Source of the DNA: Albugo candida
Lineage: Eukaryota; Oomycota; Peronosporomycetes; Albuginales
Direction: 5' to 3'
Length of the DNA: 64,000 bases
Assembly: GCA_040437565.1 (NCBI GenBank)
Contig: JBDOQK010000041.1
Location: forward strand, 186,001 to 250,000
The position numbers were made by a program, and so were the translations under genes. The stretch's first letter is position 1, and every line of letters begins with the position of its first letter. This document shows positions 1 to 11,860 of this stretch, piece after piece. The notes under the pieces were generated by a model. That model was given only the letters and a program-made list of their open reading frames with translations, was not told the origin of the DNA and ran no database searches.

Positions 1-1027
1 CGATCGCCAAAATTCGCAAACAGTTTGGATGGACAAAAACAGAAGAATCTCCTGGAAGTTTTGACGTGTGCAATAGCCCTTTAAGTGAAGAAGGAGTGCT
101 AGCTTTCGAGTATGGCTACTCTTTGCAATGTCCGTCTGATTTGACTATTTGGGAGGCACAATTTGGAGATTTCGCGAACGGAGCACAAACGATTATCGAT
201 ACATTCATTACTTCAGGTGAACAGAAATGGCAGCGTCCCTCGAGTATCGTGTTGTGTCTACCACACGGCTACGAAGGACAAGGACCAGATCATAGCTCTG
301 CACGCATGGAGCGATTTTTACAGATGCATAACGAGGACCCGGATCACTTTGTCACGGATGTGGAGGACGCTGATAAAAAAGCCAATTTCCACGTGCTACT
401 TCCAACTACACCAGCACAATATTTCCACGCACTTCGTTTGCAAGTCATGAAAGAATCCCCGAAGCCACTTGTGTTATTTACTCCAAAATCGCTTCTGCAT
501 CATCGTCCATGCTCATCCGACATGAATGATTTCGGAATCGGCTCTTCCTACGTCCGTGTCATGCCTCCACATCCACAAGATCAGCTCAAAGTGACGGACG
601 ATGCCCATGTAAGCTCGCGATTTTGTGAATTGGAAAATTTTACTCATTCCAATATGCCTTTCAGGTCACGAAACTGATTTTCTGTAGTGGGAAAGTCTAT
701 TTCCCATTGTTGCATGCTTCTCGCAGTCGATCCATTCAACATATCGCCACCGCGCGAATTGAGCAGTTGGCTCCATTTCCATTCCAAGCTATTGCGAATT
801 GCATAACCAAGTATCCAAATGCCCAGCTCGTTTGGCTGCAAGAGGAGCCAAAAAATATGGGGGCCTACACGTTCGCGGAGCCGCGATTACGAACTGTTCT
901 GAGGCATGTTGGTGATATCCGTTCCGTGACATATGTTGGCCGACCTTCGTCCGCATCGCCAGCAACAGGACAGTATGAAGTTCATTTGCAAGAAATGCGA
1001 GCTATTATAGACCAGGCGCTAACATAG
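1..1027 (+). CDS. OGDH: 2-oxoglutarate dehydrogenase E1 component, C-terminal part
   Basis: This is the 3' end of the thiamine-diphosphate-dependent E1 subunit of the mitochondrial 2-oxoglutarate dehydrogenase complex, which decarboxylates 2-oxoglutarate in the TCA cycle. The frame is open from position 3. One intron (609-664, GT..AG, 56 bp) joins it to the last exon, which ends at a TAG at 1025-1027. Visible family motifs, in order, are [58 protein letters not shown], then after the intron [37 protein letters not shown] and [10 protein letters not shown]. These match the transketolase pyrimidine-binding and C-terminal regions of OGDH almost residue for residue. The reading is intact, so this is probably a functional gene whose 5' part lies outside the window. 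The downstream 2.4-kb region holds a decayed copy of its last exon. Confidence 0.97.
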
Positions 1028-1440
1028 CAGAAAGCACGCAATGGCACATGATAACCCAATCCTGTGGTATAAATGAAGACATGTTCTCATCCAAGTATTC
1101 TGCGAGATTGGCTTCCCAGTAAGGAAGAGTGTTGTGAAGGTTGGTAGTGCAAATAGCAATTTAGAACCGTAACAAAACACTTACAACAGCTAATCGAATC
1201 TTGACAGCACTGCCAAACGTGGCACCTTTCGTACAATCCGAATAAGCCAGGCAAGAATGAATTGATATTGCTTGGTTGGACTGGATTATTCTATTCGCCA
1301 ACATCATCTGCTTATCGAATTACATTCTTTCATCGAATTTTCAAGGAATCTGTCGATGCATTCTTTCTTTTCCAATCCTATTTGAAAGCCTTCGACGATA
1401 TTTTCACTATCTGAGAATCAAACATCGTAAGGCGTTTATG
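1028..1440. other. Intergenic, no gene seen
   Basis: AT-rich sequence downstream of OGDH. No long open frame, RNA-like fold or recognisable repeat was found by eye. Confidence 0.5.
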
Positions 1441-1770
1441 CGCAGCCTTGAGCTCCATTTCCTCCGTTCCTCCACGTGCTTCATTTCCAAAATAACACCA
1501 GTTATTCAATTCCTATCCTTTGCCTGTTGCTAATGTCCAGCTGAACCCTGAGCTCCATAATTCTCATAACTTAACGTTTCGGAACTCAGTTGTTCCTGTT
1601 GAAAACGTTTCTTCCGCTGATCGTTGACTCCCAAAATCTTCATCTCGTGACGAGCACACTCTGATTGTGCCAGTCGAAGTGACTTCACTTCGAGCTTTTC
1701 CGTTATGGGCCACAATCTTTGCTAGCCGCTGTGAGAGCTTCCAAGTCGGTGGAACGGTTCTTTCCCTTAA
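1440..1770 (-). pseudogene. Decayed coiled-coil repeat fragment
   Basis: On the minus strand this stretch reads short phrases such as QSECARHEMKIL and RKKRFQQEQLSSE. These resemble the repeat unit (QEQLKCERQEMKIKELN-type) of the larger decayed array at 15.57-17.01 kb. The longest uninterrupted frame is only about 61 residues (1530-1715), and it is flanked by stops and frame changes. It is most simply a relic of a gene encoding a charged tandem-repeat coiled coil, or a fragment copied from the array at 15.57 kb. No function can be assigned. Confidence 0.45.
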
Positions 1771-1979
1771 AGCTGCTCTCCCAGTTTCTTGATAGCCTCC
1801 ATACGGTCTTTAGCGTTCTCCACTTATTCATCATTGCCTTATGCTTAATATTTTCGACGCTCTCGCCGAGTCGTCGGGTCGATGTGGTACGTGAATTGTC
1901 ATCTGATGATTCTTGCGATATACGCGTCAACTTGGTGGCCAGTAAGGCACAAAACGCGTTTTTTTTTCTCCCTCGCCAT

Positions 1980-2414
1980 CTCAGATCCAGCTAAATTCAC
2001 TAATTGCAGTTAATCCGTATTCACAACTTTTTTATGGGGTCGTGGTGATAGCCAGGGGGCTATATCAACACTTGTGATTCTCGGTTTTGTGAGAAAAATC
2101 TAAGAAGCTAGTAAAAAGAATATAAACCTAGGCTTTAGGATTTTTAATACCAGAATTGGATTCAGCCAAATTCACCAGGTTCAGCTTCCTTGCCTTCTCA
2201 ATTTGTAGGTGAGCGAGGTGATTACATCAAACAGTAGTGGTCCTTAGCGCTGTGTGCAAAATCATCTAGAAATTAGCAATACAGAATTATACCTAGGCTT
2301 TAGCATTGATCATCACCATTTCGGATCGACCCAAATTTACAAGGTTTAGTCTCCTTCTATTAACAACTCGGATTTGTAGGTGTCATTTTACCAACCAGGT
2401 GATTTATCAAACGT
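1980..2414. repeat. Degenerate tandem repeat, unit about 165-175 bp
   Basis: Three diverged copies of one module lie head to tail. Shared landmarks are a CAAATT-CA-GTTCAG-like string near 1983, 2159 and 2325, a CCTAGGCTTTAG string near 2128 and 2292, and an ATTTGTAGGTG string followed by GGTGATT near 2200 and 2373. Copies differ by many substitutions and small indels, so the array is old. It lies directly upstream of the OGDH fragment. Confidence 0.55.
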
Positions 2415-2630
2415 TATCGATCCTGTTGAATTGCCTTTTCGAGTTACCAAAAGCTATGCTCGTTTGACAGCAAAAAGAACCGAATAATATTGGGCCTTCG
2501 CGTTCGTGGGCCACGATTTCTAGCTGTAGTAATGCACCTCGGTGACACTCGTATTGTGACATATGGTGGACGCCTTTATCCGCATTGCCGACAACAGGAC
2601 AGGGTGGAATGTATTTGCACTTTTCTATGC
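2415..2630 (+). pseudogene. Decayed fragment of the OGDH last exon
   Basis: The nucleotide sequence aligns with the real OGDH last exon at about 770-1000. The relic phrases RVRGPRFLAVVMHLGDTRIVTYGGRLYP and QQD..V.C correspond to [26 protein letters not shown] and TGQYEVHL in the functional gene. Landmarks such as GGGCCT(A/T)C.CGTTCG, TTGTGACATATG.TGG and CAACAGGACAG are shared. Frame breaks and in-frame stops are present, and the region corresponding to the upstream exon is absent. This is a local, truncated duplication of the neighbouring gene that has decayed. Confidence 0.8.
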
Positions 2631-4690
2631 ATCTGCGTGTACACAACGAACCAAATTAGCCTAACAGCCTCAACAATCGACTTCTCTTTCTTTCAAAAAC
2701 TATGATTCTAGTCTACTGTACGTAAGAACGAGCTGGCTTGCCCGTAATAGTGTTAACGTGGCAACCTGTCAAACAACAATTCTTCTGGTGATGACATGAT
2801 GGTTGCGTCATCACCCCCAGATAATTTTGAGTGATAGCGGTGATGTGAATGTTCACAGCACTGCCTCGTCACAGGAAGTGGTACCATTTCCAAATATTTG
2901 GATATAAAAGTAAAATTTAGACCTTGACCAAACATTTTGAAGTCCCAAGAGCCCTTGCGTAAGGCAACGAAGGCACGGTAACAAACGCAACATCTGGAGA
3001 CTCCCCTGCGTCTGTATGCAACTATCGCATAGAGTGATAGGCCTTGATAGCCAAGCCGGAAGCAGCGACACCTTTTGAGATCTTGAAGGCTAGTTTTCCA
3101 TGGACTTGGGACGCTAATTTTTGACCCGTACTTCTAGTTGGAAAATATTTCCCTCACTTCTGCAGGAGCGGGAAATTCAGTACTTGAAAGATCACCAAAG
3201 AATCGATCGATTGCTTAGGTCTTAAGAGTCCGGTGTTGTGATTGTCTACTGATAGTTGCGACGGAGAATGCATATCAACGGCTGGTGTATCAGAATGGAA
3301 CCATCCTGGAGGCACAAAAACCAAGCATACGTTTCATTGTATCGAAAAACTTCCCGACGTTTTTGTCGTGCCCGTTGAAATAAAGGAGATACATCTACTG
3401 TCCCCTTAGCGGCCTAAGATGTCAAGTGGAATACGGCTAAAGAAGCTATTCTGGGCAAGAAAGCCGTGATGTCAAAGTGAAGATTTTGCGTTGGCAATCT
3501 AAAGTTCTTCCTGCAGCTGTTAGGGATGAGAAAAGTATACGAGCGAATGCCATACGGGAAGGCAACGTATTGAATAACATAATACTTTCTGACTGTGTAT
3601 GGAGGCTAAAGTGGCACCCACATGATCAAAATTATAAAAGAGAAGCAGTGGTAGAGCCAATAGTATTTCAAGTTTTGATACAGCTTCAGAATATAGTGGT
3701 GAGTAGAGTTGAGCGAAAGGACTAAAATAAAATTGGAGTTCACCTTCTCACTGAATATCAATCACCAGAATCCCCAACGTGAACTTCTAAAGATCTTCCA
3801 CTCGTTCAGGAAGCCAACATTACACGACGGAGATGAAACCACGCAACTGCTTCGATCTTGAAGAAAGGGTAACCACACGAAGATTTCTGAACATGTGGTT
3901 TGAAGGCACAATATTGAGATTTTCTTGTTCGTGTCATCGGTGATGAGTTCTCTGTGATTCGGCTATGGAGGAGAAGCATCGGCCAATCTGGCACATCACC
4001 TTTCTTGGAAAAAGTCTGAGAAAAACGGATGCCGACGAAACCGGCTACATCAAAGAAGCAAACCGCTTCTATCGTTCGTGATACACAATTGGTCGAAAGA
4101 TCCAAGCGGTCAACAATAGTTTGTGAATTCAATTATCTTAGGATACTCTACTTAATTCCCCAAGTATACACGCTTACGCGGGATTGTACCAGCTCAAACC
4201 TTGCACATCGCCTCAATATGGACGGGGTTGCTGTTGAAACCCATGCTATCAAGTAGTAAAATTTTGGATAGCGGTCAAATCTACTTCCAATCAAAGAAGT
4301 ATCTAGCGCTTGTATCTGTTGGAAGTCGATCGTTTTGTGCCGCCGTTTTGGCTTCCCGAAAGTCCTACGTGATGTAGAGATTAGCGCCGGACGTTATTGA
4401 GTTCGGGAATCTTTTACACTGGGGATAGCGAGAGGAGTGGTCTTTACGAAAATATTAAAAACAAATCGAATCATCTCTTGAGTGCGAAGTGCCTACCTGC
4501 TTACATGTTATGAGCCCAATGCCTGGAACGACGGACAAGAAGCCAACGTTGGCAACATCAGGTAACGCAAGGGTCTCGCCAGCGCGTGGCACCTCCCCAG
4601 CACGCGCCGCCGTAGTCTTTAGTTCGCGAAAGGAGCTCGGCAATCGATGACAAGATCCTCGCGGCCCTCACCTCTCTGTCCAAACGGTGA
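2631..4690. other. Unassigned decayed intergenic sequence
   Basis: Only short open frames (up to 108 codons, for example 3806-4132 on the minus strand and 3477-3725 on the plus strand), with no motif I can name. Several may be relics of transposases, but no catalytic signature is visible. Confidence 0.4.
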
Positions 4691-4980
4691 ACAAAAAATG
4701 AGATGATGCTGGGCGCCTTCGAGATCGGAATGTTCGCATTGGCTCTAGGTGCGAACATGTGCTCCAAACCGATAAACATTGACGAGCTTATGGACTGTCC
4801 TGAGCAGAAGCCAGCTGCATGGACACCGCGCACACATGAGGCAGACCTCAAAGAGTCGATGTTTGCCTCATTGGCCCCGCCGCGCGGGCAAACGCCGATG
4901 TTCCAGCGCGTACAAGCTCGAGCTCCGACTACCGAGCGCAGCAGAATCGCAAGGAATGGTACTCACCAACGAAGAGGCTC

Positions 4981-5770
4981 GTGGAACTACTGCCTATGGT
5001 AGTTATCCCGTTGCAGGCTCTGAGTGATTTCGATGTTCACTGGCACCTTCATCAACTCCCTTCAGTACGACCTCCGCTTGCAGGCCACCCAGATGATGCT
5101 TTGCCAGTATTTTTCGAAACATTACGCGAAAATTTCAGCAACCTACCTCGACACCAGAAAGAGGCAGTCTTGGACGATCTGGAAGAGATATCACAGGTAT
5201 TTCTGGGCGATTGTTTTTTTTCGTTTGATATTTTAATGGGTACTAACGCTGTTNNNNNNNNNNNNNNNNNNNNNNNNNNNNNNNNNNNNNNNNNNNNNNN
5301 NNNNNNNNNNNNNNNNNNNNNNNNNNNNNNNNNNNNNNNNNNNNNNNNNNNNNATATCACAGGTATTTCTGGGCGATTGTTTTTTTTCGTTTGATATTTT
5401 AATGGGTACTAACGCTGTTTAAATAAGCAAACACCACAAGTCCTCGAAGATCCGGGGGTTGCTCGAACAGGAGGAAGACCAAGCGGAACGAGCAACAAAA
5501 CCTCGACGCGACGAGACCCTTCTCAATTTGAATACGTGGAGGGGATGCCCCCAGGAAGAGGAAGGCGCCGACGTGCGGTGCTTGTCATCAAATGGGACAA
5601 CGACGTTCATTTGCAGCGTGCCCCGTCAATACACAGAGCCGAAGTCAATATCTCGCAACAGTTGAACGTCATCCCATCGAAGATTCTCAACTGCAACAGC
5701 CTGTTGGTTTCGGTTCCGGGTGGACCGTTGTTTAAAACCGCTGTCGGTGGCCCACTCGCCCACTCTCAGA
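4981..5770 (+). mobile_element. MULE (Mutator-like) transposase remnant, C-terminal part
   Basis: Read across the false gap, the plus strand gives a segment with FDVHWHLHQL and LPRHQKEAVLDDLEEI. A basic tail follows: VARTGGRPSGTSNKTSTRRD then PSQFEYVEG. This order, a helical segment, then RGRPxGxxN, then RRDPSxFE, is typical of the tail of FAR1/MULE-type transposases found in oomycetes. The zinc knuckle that normally follows (C-x2-C-x4-H-x4-C) is not readable, and the DDE core is absent upstream. The piece is a truncated fossil of a DNA transposon. The family call rests on the tail only. Confidence 0.55.
5188..5419. repeat. Scaffold gap with exact 66-bp duplicated flanks
   Basis: 100 N at 5254-5353. 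Sequence 5188-5253 is repeated exactly at 5354-5419, consistent with overlapping contig ends that were not merged. Confidence 0.9.
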
Positions 5771-6079
5771 TCAGGTTTAGCATGGCTGGTTGTGAGAGCA
5801 AACGGCCAATAAGAAAAAAGGCTATATATAATCGCTTCTACTGCTATCCTCTTTCCTCCAGAGTCTAATACAGCCACCTTTCCAACATCCTACTCCTTAG
5901 CGTATCTACTATTAACCTACCATATATAGATATCAGAAAAAAACGTACGTACGTTGGCACAATATAAAAAAACAGCGTAAGAAACAGAATGAGCTTGTGT
6001 GTAAAAGTATACAAGTGACCTGATTGGCTGACATACTTAGCAACAATTCAATTTTGTGAGCTGTGATTGGTTAAATCAA

Positions 6080-6140
6080 TTGTCTGTGGCTGTAGTAGTT
6101 TTATCTGTGGCCGTAGTACTAATGTCTGTGGCCATAGCGG
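6080..6140. repeat. Minisatellite, about 3 units of 20-24 bp
   Basis: Three imperfect head-to-tail copies begin with (T)CTGTGGC and continue with a GTAGTA- or ATAGC-type tail. Confidence 0.55.
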
Positions 6141-7674
6141 CTCCCCAATCATAATTATCCACAATCGAAAATAATTCCGCTCAAAGTAATCCCTCGGTGA
6201 AATACTGAAAAGAGGTAGAGAAAATAATCTTCTTTAAATCGAGTAGCGCCAGCTTCAGCTGCTCAACAACTGTAACAGAGAAGTGATCATTATTTTATAC
6301 ACATTCGAAAGACTTAACTGGTCTCAAAAGGAAGCGTTTGATGGGCAAAGTCTGGGATACTCAGTAAGGAAATCAGACTTATGGGTTTCTGCGTTATACA
6401 TCGAATTACGCTTGTTGCATAAGACGATGTGATGTATCGAATCAAAATTTTTACAGCGGTGTACTGCTGAAGAGCGTATATACATCCGGTATCAGAATGA
6501 AACAAGAGTGATTTTTGACGGCAAAATTGACCTTCAAGTAGTATCAGCAGCGGTAGTGTCTTATTGTATTGCGATAAAGGTGGTGCTAGCATCTTGGGCA
6601 TTGAATAATATGTTGAAGCTTTCCAGTATTTGTACTAATTCTACCACTCACACTGCTTTTGTTATTCTCATCTCAAAAAAGTGAGGAGATAGCCAGAATG
6701 TTTTGCTGCTCTATCTGCAAATGGTCCTCCAAAAATATCGAAATAGAGCTAAGCGGAGAAGAGAAACGATGCTATAGCATTTCGCTGTCGCCGCAGGGGA
6801 CCCGAACATACTCGAAGTTTGATTCTCTTCGCTAAACGAGGCACAGCGATCCAGATGTTTTTTTATTTGGAGCAGAAATCCTAGATCCATGTTGAGCAAT
6901 GTATTCGTGTTATTTTAAGGATATCCGGATGATGGTGAGGTTCCTTGTGAAGCATATTCTCAATTAACTAAGATTTAAAGTCGGAACTCGCATATACGAA
7001 GGATAAGACGTGTTCAGCACTAGTGGATATGGCATCGATTGATTTTTATACAACTACGTCGAAATCTTTGATTAAGCCTCGTTCAGAAATTATAGTGGAC
7101 ATCAGTTCTCAATTCCTTGTCAATCATGAGTAATATACGTGAAGAAACAAACTTGAAAGCTCTAAAGCTCTTTTTTTTGATTGGCTCCTATTTATGGTGA
7201 TGGTGTCTTATGATTTGGATTTTGATGTAATTAAGCAGAACGAGCAACAAAAAAGTCTCAATTTCTCGATATCAAATGAGAAGATCCTTCAAATATATGT
7301 ATAACTAGTGTGGATCGTTCGGACGGTGTGGAACACTGATGGTACGTGCTAAATATCTTATATAATGCTCAGTCGCATCCAGACTGGGATACAATTTGTT
7401 ACTGCCTCTACTCTTGAATTATTTGTCTTATGGTCAACTTGAGTGTAAGAACGTGAATCTAGCTTCTCAAAATACACCTGTTTGGATCGATAAACAAATA
7501 TTTATCCTAGTGTCAAGCGAAACATTCCAACCACAAAGATAGGAGAAAGTCCAGTCTCTCTTGGCAGATATATACACTCTTCTACAGACGATATGGGTTA
7601 TAACTTGGTAATCTATTCTTTCGTTCATAATTTCCCGAAATTCTATGTTCGTGAGTTGCTATTGTTCGTAGGAC

Positions 7675-7779
7675 TGCAAATGGAGTTAGATCCACTGGAT
7701 CTGGATCTGAAAAAAAGATCCAGATCAATTCAGCAAATGGACCCAAGTCTCAGATCCAGATCCACTGGATCCATTTGCA
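7675..7779. mobile_element. 105-bp foldback (MITE-like) element
   Basis: The ends are complementary. The left arm starts TGCAAATGGA and continues with a GATCCACTGGATCTGGATC core. The right arm carries the reverse complement and ends CCATTTGCA. A short spacer with further GATCC-rich half-palindromes lies between them. A target-site duplication is not obvious. The structure suits a non-autonomous hairpin DNA element. No coding capacity. Confidence 0.6.
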
Positions 7780-9138
7780 CCTTCATTTATTTCAAAAGGT
7801 CAGGAGCAACGAATGTCCAAAATTTTGATTGGATAATACAGCCGCATCTAATACAATAAATATAGCCAATGAAAGAACGCCCCGTGGTGAGTAGACTTTT
7901 CCCCAGAGAAACGAAGGTTTATGCGACGTATTCGCTTTCACATTCCTAGCGACTTGACTACATTGAATGGAAGACATATACAACAAATTTCGAAACGGCA
8001 ATTTCTCTAACTGGTCTGCTTCAGTTGACAAAAAGTAACGTCGAAAGTTGTCGTGCCTGTCTGCTTGAGAAACTTGGTGTGGATAGAATCGTGCTGGTAG
8101 AGGTTATAGCAGATACGGTGTTATCTGATTGATGCCTGAACTGAAGTTCGGAAGTACAGATCGTATACAGCGCATGTATCGCAGAACTCCGTACTTGTAT
8201 ATTGCATTTCCCGATACAAATGGAAAGTGCTCTGCAGGAATCATACTACGACGCGGTGAATGAAGACAAAAGCATTATTGCAATTTCACGTAAACAAATA
8301 TGAAATCTTGCTTATCGATGAAATCGGATCAGGTTATTCGTATAAAAACAAATGCAGAAGAAAAAGTATGGTCACGTTACAAGGAATAAGATTAATTTTT
8401 CAGAATTTTTGTCTGATTGATAATTATGGATGGAAAAGTATATCAAAGAGTAGGTAACAAAAAAAGAATCCACCCCTTCCCAGTAAAGTCATGCGCAATG
8501 CTGTCAATAACAAACAGCTTCCTTCAGTGAAAAAGTGCTTGTCACTTTAGAGCTTATCCTATGGAGTTCGTGCATACCCTTTGAGAAGCATGGCATCAGG
8601 AACTCGCACATTATTTGCGTTTCCAGCATTTTACAACAGCAGCACCATACAGAACAACTGCAATGAAGCATTTATAGTGAGATCGAATCGATCTGCACAG
8701 CTGGTTGTGAGAATCTAAATCACATGTCTCCGAACGACAAAAGATATCACGCGATGCTGCACATTGCACAAGACCGACGGCAGCATATATAATTACATAG
8801 CAAGTTCCATGAATCAAATTCATTCAGATATTCGAAGCATGATTTTCATCGGAACATGATATCAAGCTGAGGTATATCATATCGAACCAGGAAGCCAAAA
8901 GTGAATCGAAAGACAACATTCAAACTAATAGGACTTCTTTGCATAAAAGTCGTGGACTTTGAATTTGGAAGAATTCCTAGAACAAGAACAGCGGGCATGT
9001 GCATATCTGACACTATTTCATCCATCGCAGTTTATTTCTGCATTGCATAGCCAATGCGGTGGCTAAAAAGAAGGCGGATTTGCTCATCGCTACTATTTCT
9101 ATGACAGATATGATAATCTTCTTTCACTCCAACCTTTT

Positions 9139-9547
9139 AGATACGAATTTTTGGAAGAGTGCCAAAACAACAAACAGTTTAGGAAGCAAATTTGCCGTAT
9201 TGACGACCGATTACTCTGCGATAATAACCACACCAAATACAAGACCAATCCGAGATGTACCCAGAATTATCAAAGTTAAAGGATGTGGTTACCCATAAAG
9301 CTGACATTCTTTGTGATGTTGACCCCGACCTAGCCTTCACCGGGTAAAAAGCATTTCAGACACAAACTGCGGGAGTCGTACTTAGTCAACCAATAATGGA
9401 TGGAAACGCAGGCTTTTCTTGTAAAACTACATCCTTACCCTACGATAATTCTGGATACATGTTCGGATTGGTCTTGTATGTGGTGAATAATAGGGCGAAT
9501 TTGCTTCCTAACCCATTGGGTGTTTTTGCATTCTTCCAAGAAATCGT
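9139..9547. repeat. Imperfect inverted duplication, arms about 150 and 130 bp
   Basis: The left arm (about 9139-9291) and right arm (about 9418-9547) are reverse complements with scattered mismatches and a small length difference. Shared strings include TTAGGAAGCAAATT(T/C)GCC, ACAAGACCAATCCGA and CCAGAATTATC. The loop is about 126 bp. In either arm a translation such as FLEECKN..WVRKQI can be read, so the duplicated unit may once have been coding, but no family is recognised. Confidence 0.7.
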
Positions 9548-11860
9548 ATGATAATATTTTCTCCTTTAGAACAATTTCAAATTTTACCTATAGGTATTAA
9601 AACACTTTCAAAATTTTTTTTACAAGGTTGGAGCCGAAGAAGGTTATCATCTCTGTCCCATAAATTTCTAGTCGACGCAAACAAAAGAATCAAAGTTTTC
9701 TTATCACGTACTTAAACATGGTCGAGGCAAGGAGCACTGCCGAACTGTTGGCCTGCTTCCCAAGATGATCTCTTTAGAGCACGAACAATACTCGATAAAA
9801 TTCAGGACTAGACGAAAAGAAAATGGTTCACGTTTGACAGAGGGAAGATTGGTCTATGGTCTCCTGCACGAGCGGCGCTATATACCCGTGTTAACTTTGA
9901 TGATCGGGTGGTTTTGTTGGTCGCGTTTAAAACTACCAATACAGAAGGTTTCGTGGATTGCATGATGCTTCGCACGGAAGTTTTTTACCTGCACCCTTCT
10001 AAAAAAGTAGTTTTGGATATTTATGGATGACACAAGTTCACGTTAGATTCGTTGATATCTGCATGACAATTAAATCTTGCAGAAATCTATGGTCTCTCGA
10101 GAAGGGGAAGAAGCTTGGTACTCTTGAAGGTTTGCGATTCTGAACTGATGCTAATACTAAGCCATTATTTCACAAATGCAAATTGGATACGCTAATGAAC
10201 AGAATGAAAGTATGATGTTTTTCCTTCATCTCTTATCGTGAATTAAATGGCGGCAAGACTGAGTTTCATTATTACTTCGTGCTCACGAAATTCTCTATAA
10301 ACGGAATGGGTATTTATAAAAACTGCACTACATGAATTCCGCTTTCAATTCCTGCTCTTGTCCTTTTTATCAAAACTTGGGCCAGAAGTGAAATGCTCTG
10401 ATGGTTACTTTATGTCCTTCGATAAAAAGCTAGGCTCCTCTTCTACAATACTTGGTTAGTGACGTGAATTAGCCCATATCATTGTCGCACCTGCCAGGTA
10501 CAGAGAATCCGTATCAAGAAATCGTAAGACTCGTAGAGTAAGCAAAGATATTTTTTGTCCATCCGAGGTCCAAGCACGATGGTCGATTTTTTTACGAGAG
10601 TAACAAGGTACCCAGCACCAAGCGAAGCTGTAGGAATGACAATAGACTTGATTTCAATTAGCAATCACTGAATGGATTTTACCGCGGATCTCTGCCCTCA
10701 CAAATTGACCCTCTCTTGTTTTACCATAAGCATTAACTGCTCCAGTTTACGTTCCTTGCACGACAAAAAACCTGGATAAAAAAGCTCGCCAGATATTTCT
10801 GGCTTATTTACTTTTCCAAAATAGGTAAACGCCATATTGCGAATACGCAAATTGATCATGTTTACATATAGAACTGAAAGATTAAAATATTTCACATTAA
10901 ACACACAAGCATTGTCAAAAATATGTAGCATAAATATCGGAAGAAAAGGTACGCTTATGTAAAGGTAACGTTGCTTTAAATCACAAATTGCTTGTTGAAA
11001 GGACTTGATATTTCGTTGTATGTTTCTAAACGGACTCGTTTTGAAATAAGTTCTTACACAAAAAGAAAAATGACGTTTTTTCGCTCACCTGCTAACAGAT
11101 CATGATTACAGACAACATTCCATCAGCCAAGGTCAAAAACGAATTCAACGGAAAAGATGACCGAATGATGGATCTAACGATTATAGTTCTGGAGACACTC
11201 GAAACCCAGCTCTAGAAAAAGACCGAAATCGAGAAGAGCCTGAAATTGACCACAACTGCACAAAACGCAAAAGCCTGAAATAGTATTTTTGTTCAAGCAT
11301 GCAAGAGCAGTGTTTGGCAACGTCTTCTCTGTATGCGAGACCGATGCAGTATGAAGGAAGCTGGATGAGAAGAATCTTCTTACATGTCATGCAAAACGAT
11401 ACTCTAGACAGCATAAAATGAAAGCAGAGTCGTGAAAAGAAGGAATATATCACTTTCCACTCCTCATTCTACTTAATTAATAAAATACTTGGGACTTGGA
11501 GCGCCGTTTGCGCAATGGGGTTGAGATATCAATTGTCGCATGAGCATCAAGCATCAAGCATCAAGCATCAAGCATGCAGCTGGATTAGGATTGATAAGGT
11601 GAAGGTCGACCACTTAACAGGACATCTCAGCGGGAAAGAATTCACATATAGCGTTGTTAGACCGTATCAATGAATTGTTTTCGACATAAAATAACCATTT
11701 AATACGCAGCGCGGCTCTTAACAGCGAAAACACTGGACTTTAGTGGAGCTAATAGCTAATTTATTCCAGTCAGCGTACAGTCAATCAGTCGGTGGAGCGG
11801 AACGTATGACTCTGAGAAGTGAAATAAAGTACGCAAAAGGCAGACTCCAAAGAAGCTCGG
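9548..11860. other. Unassigned tract
   Basis: Short frames only (66-90 codons). A seven-base repeat, CATCAAG, runs about 4-5 times at 11543-11572. A charged segment at 11100-11260 on the plus strand could be a coiled-coil relic but cannot be assigned. Confidence 0.4.

Larger units (their letters stand above)
5771..9050. other. Gene-poor AT-rich tract
   Basis: No open frame above about 95 codons shows a recognisable motif. Contents that can be named are a short tandem repeat at 6080-6140 and a foldback element at 7675-7779, listed separately. Otherwise I see nothing. Confidence 0.5.

Noticed and set aside
3806-4132. Possible transposase frame on the minus strand
   Set aside because: No catalytic triad or named motif could be pointed to, so it was left unassigned.
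11543-11572. CRISPR-like or regulatory array from the CATCAAG repeats
   Set aside because: The units are seven bases with no spacers, so it is an ordinary microsatellite in a eukaryotic genome.
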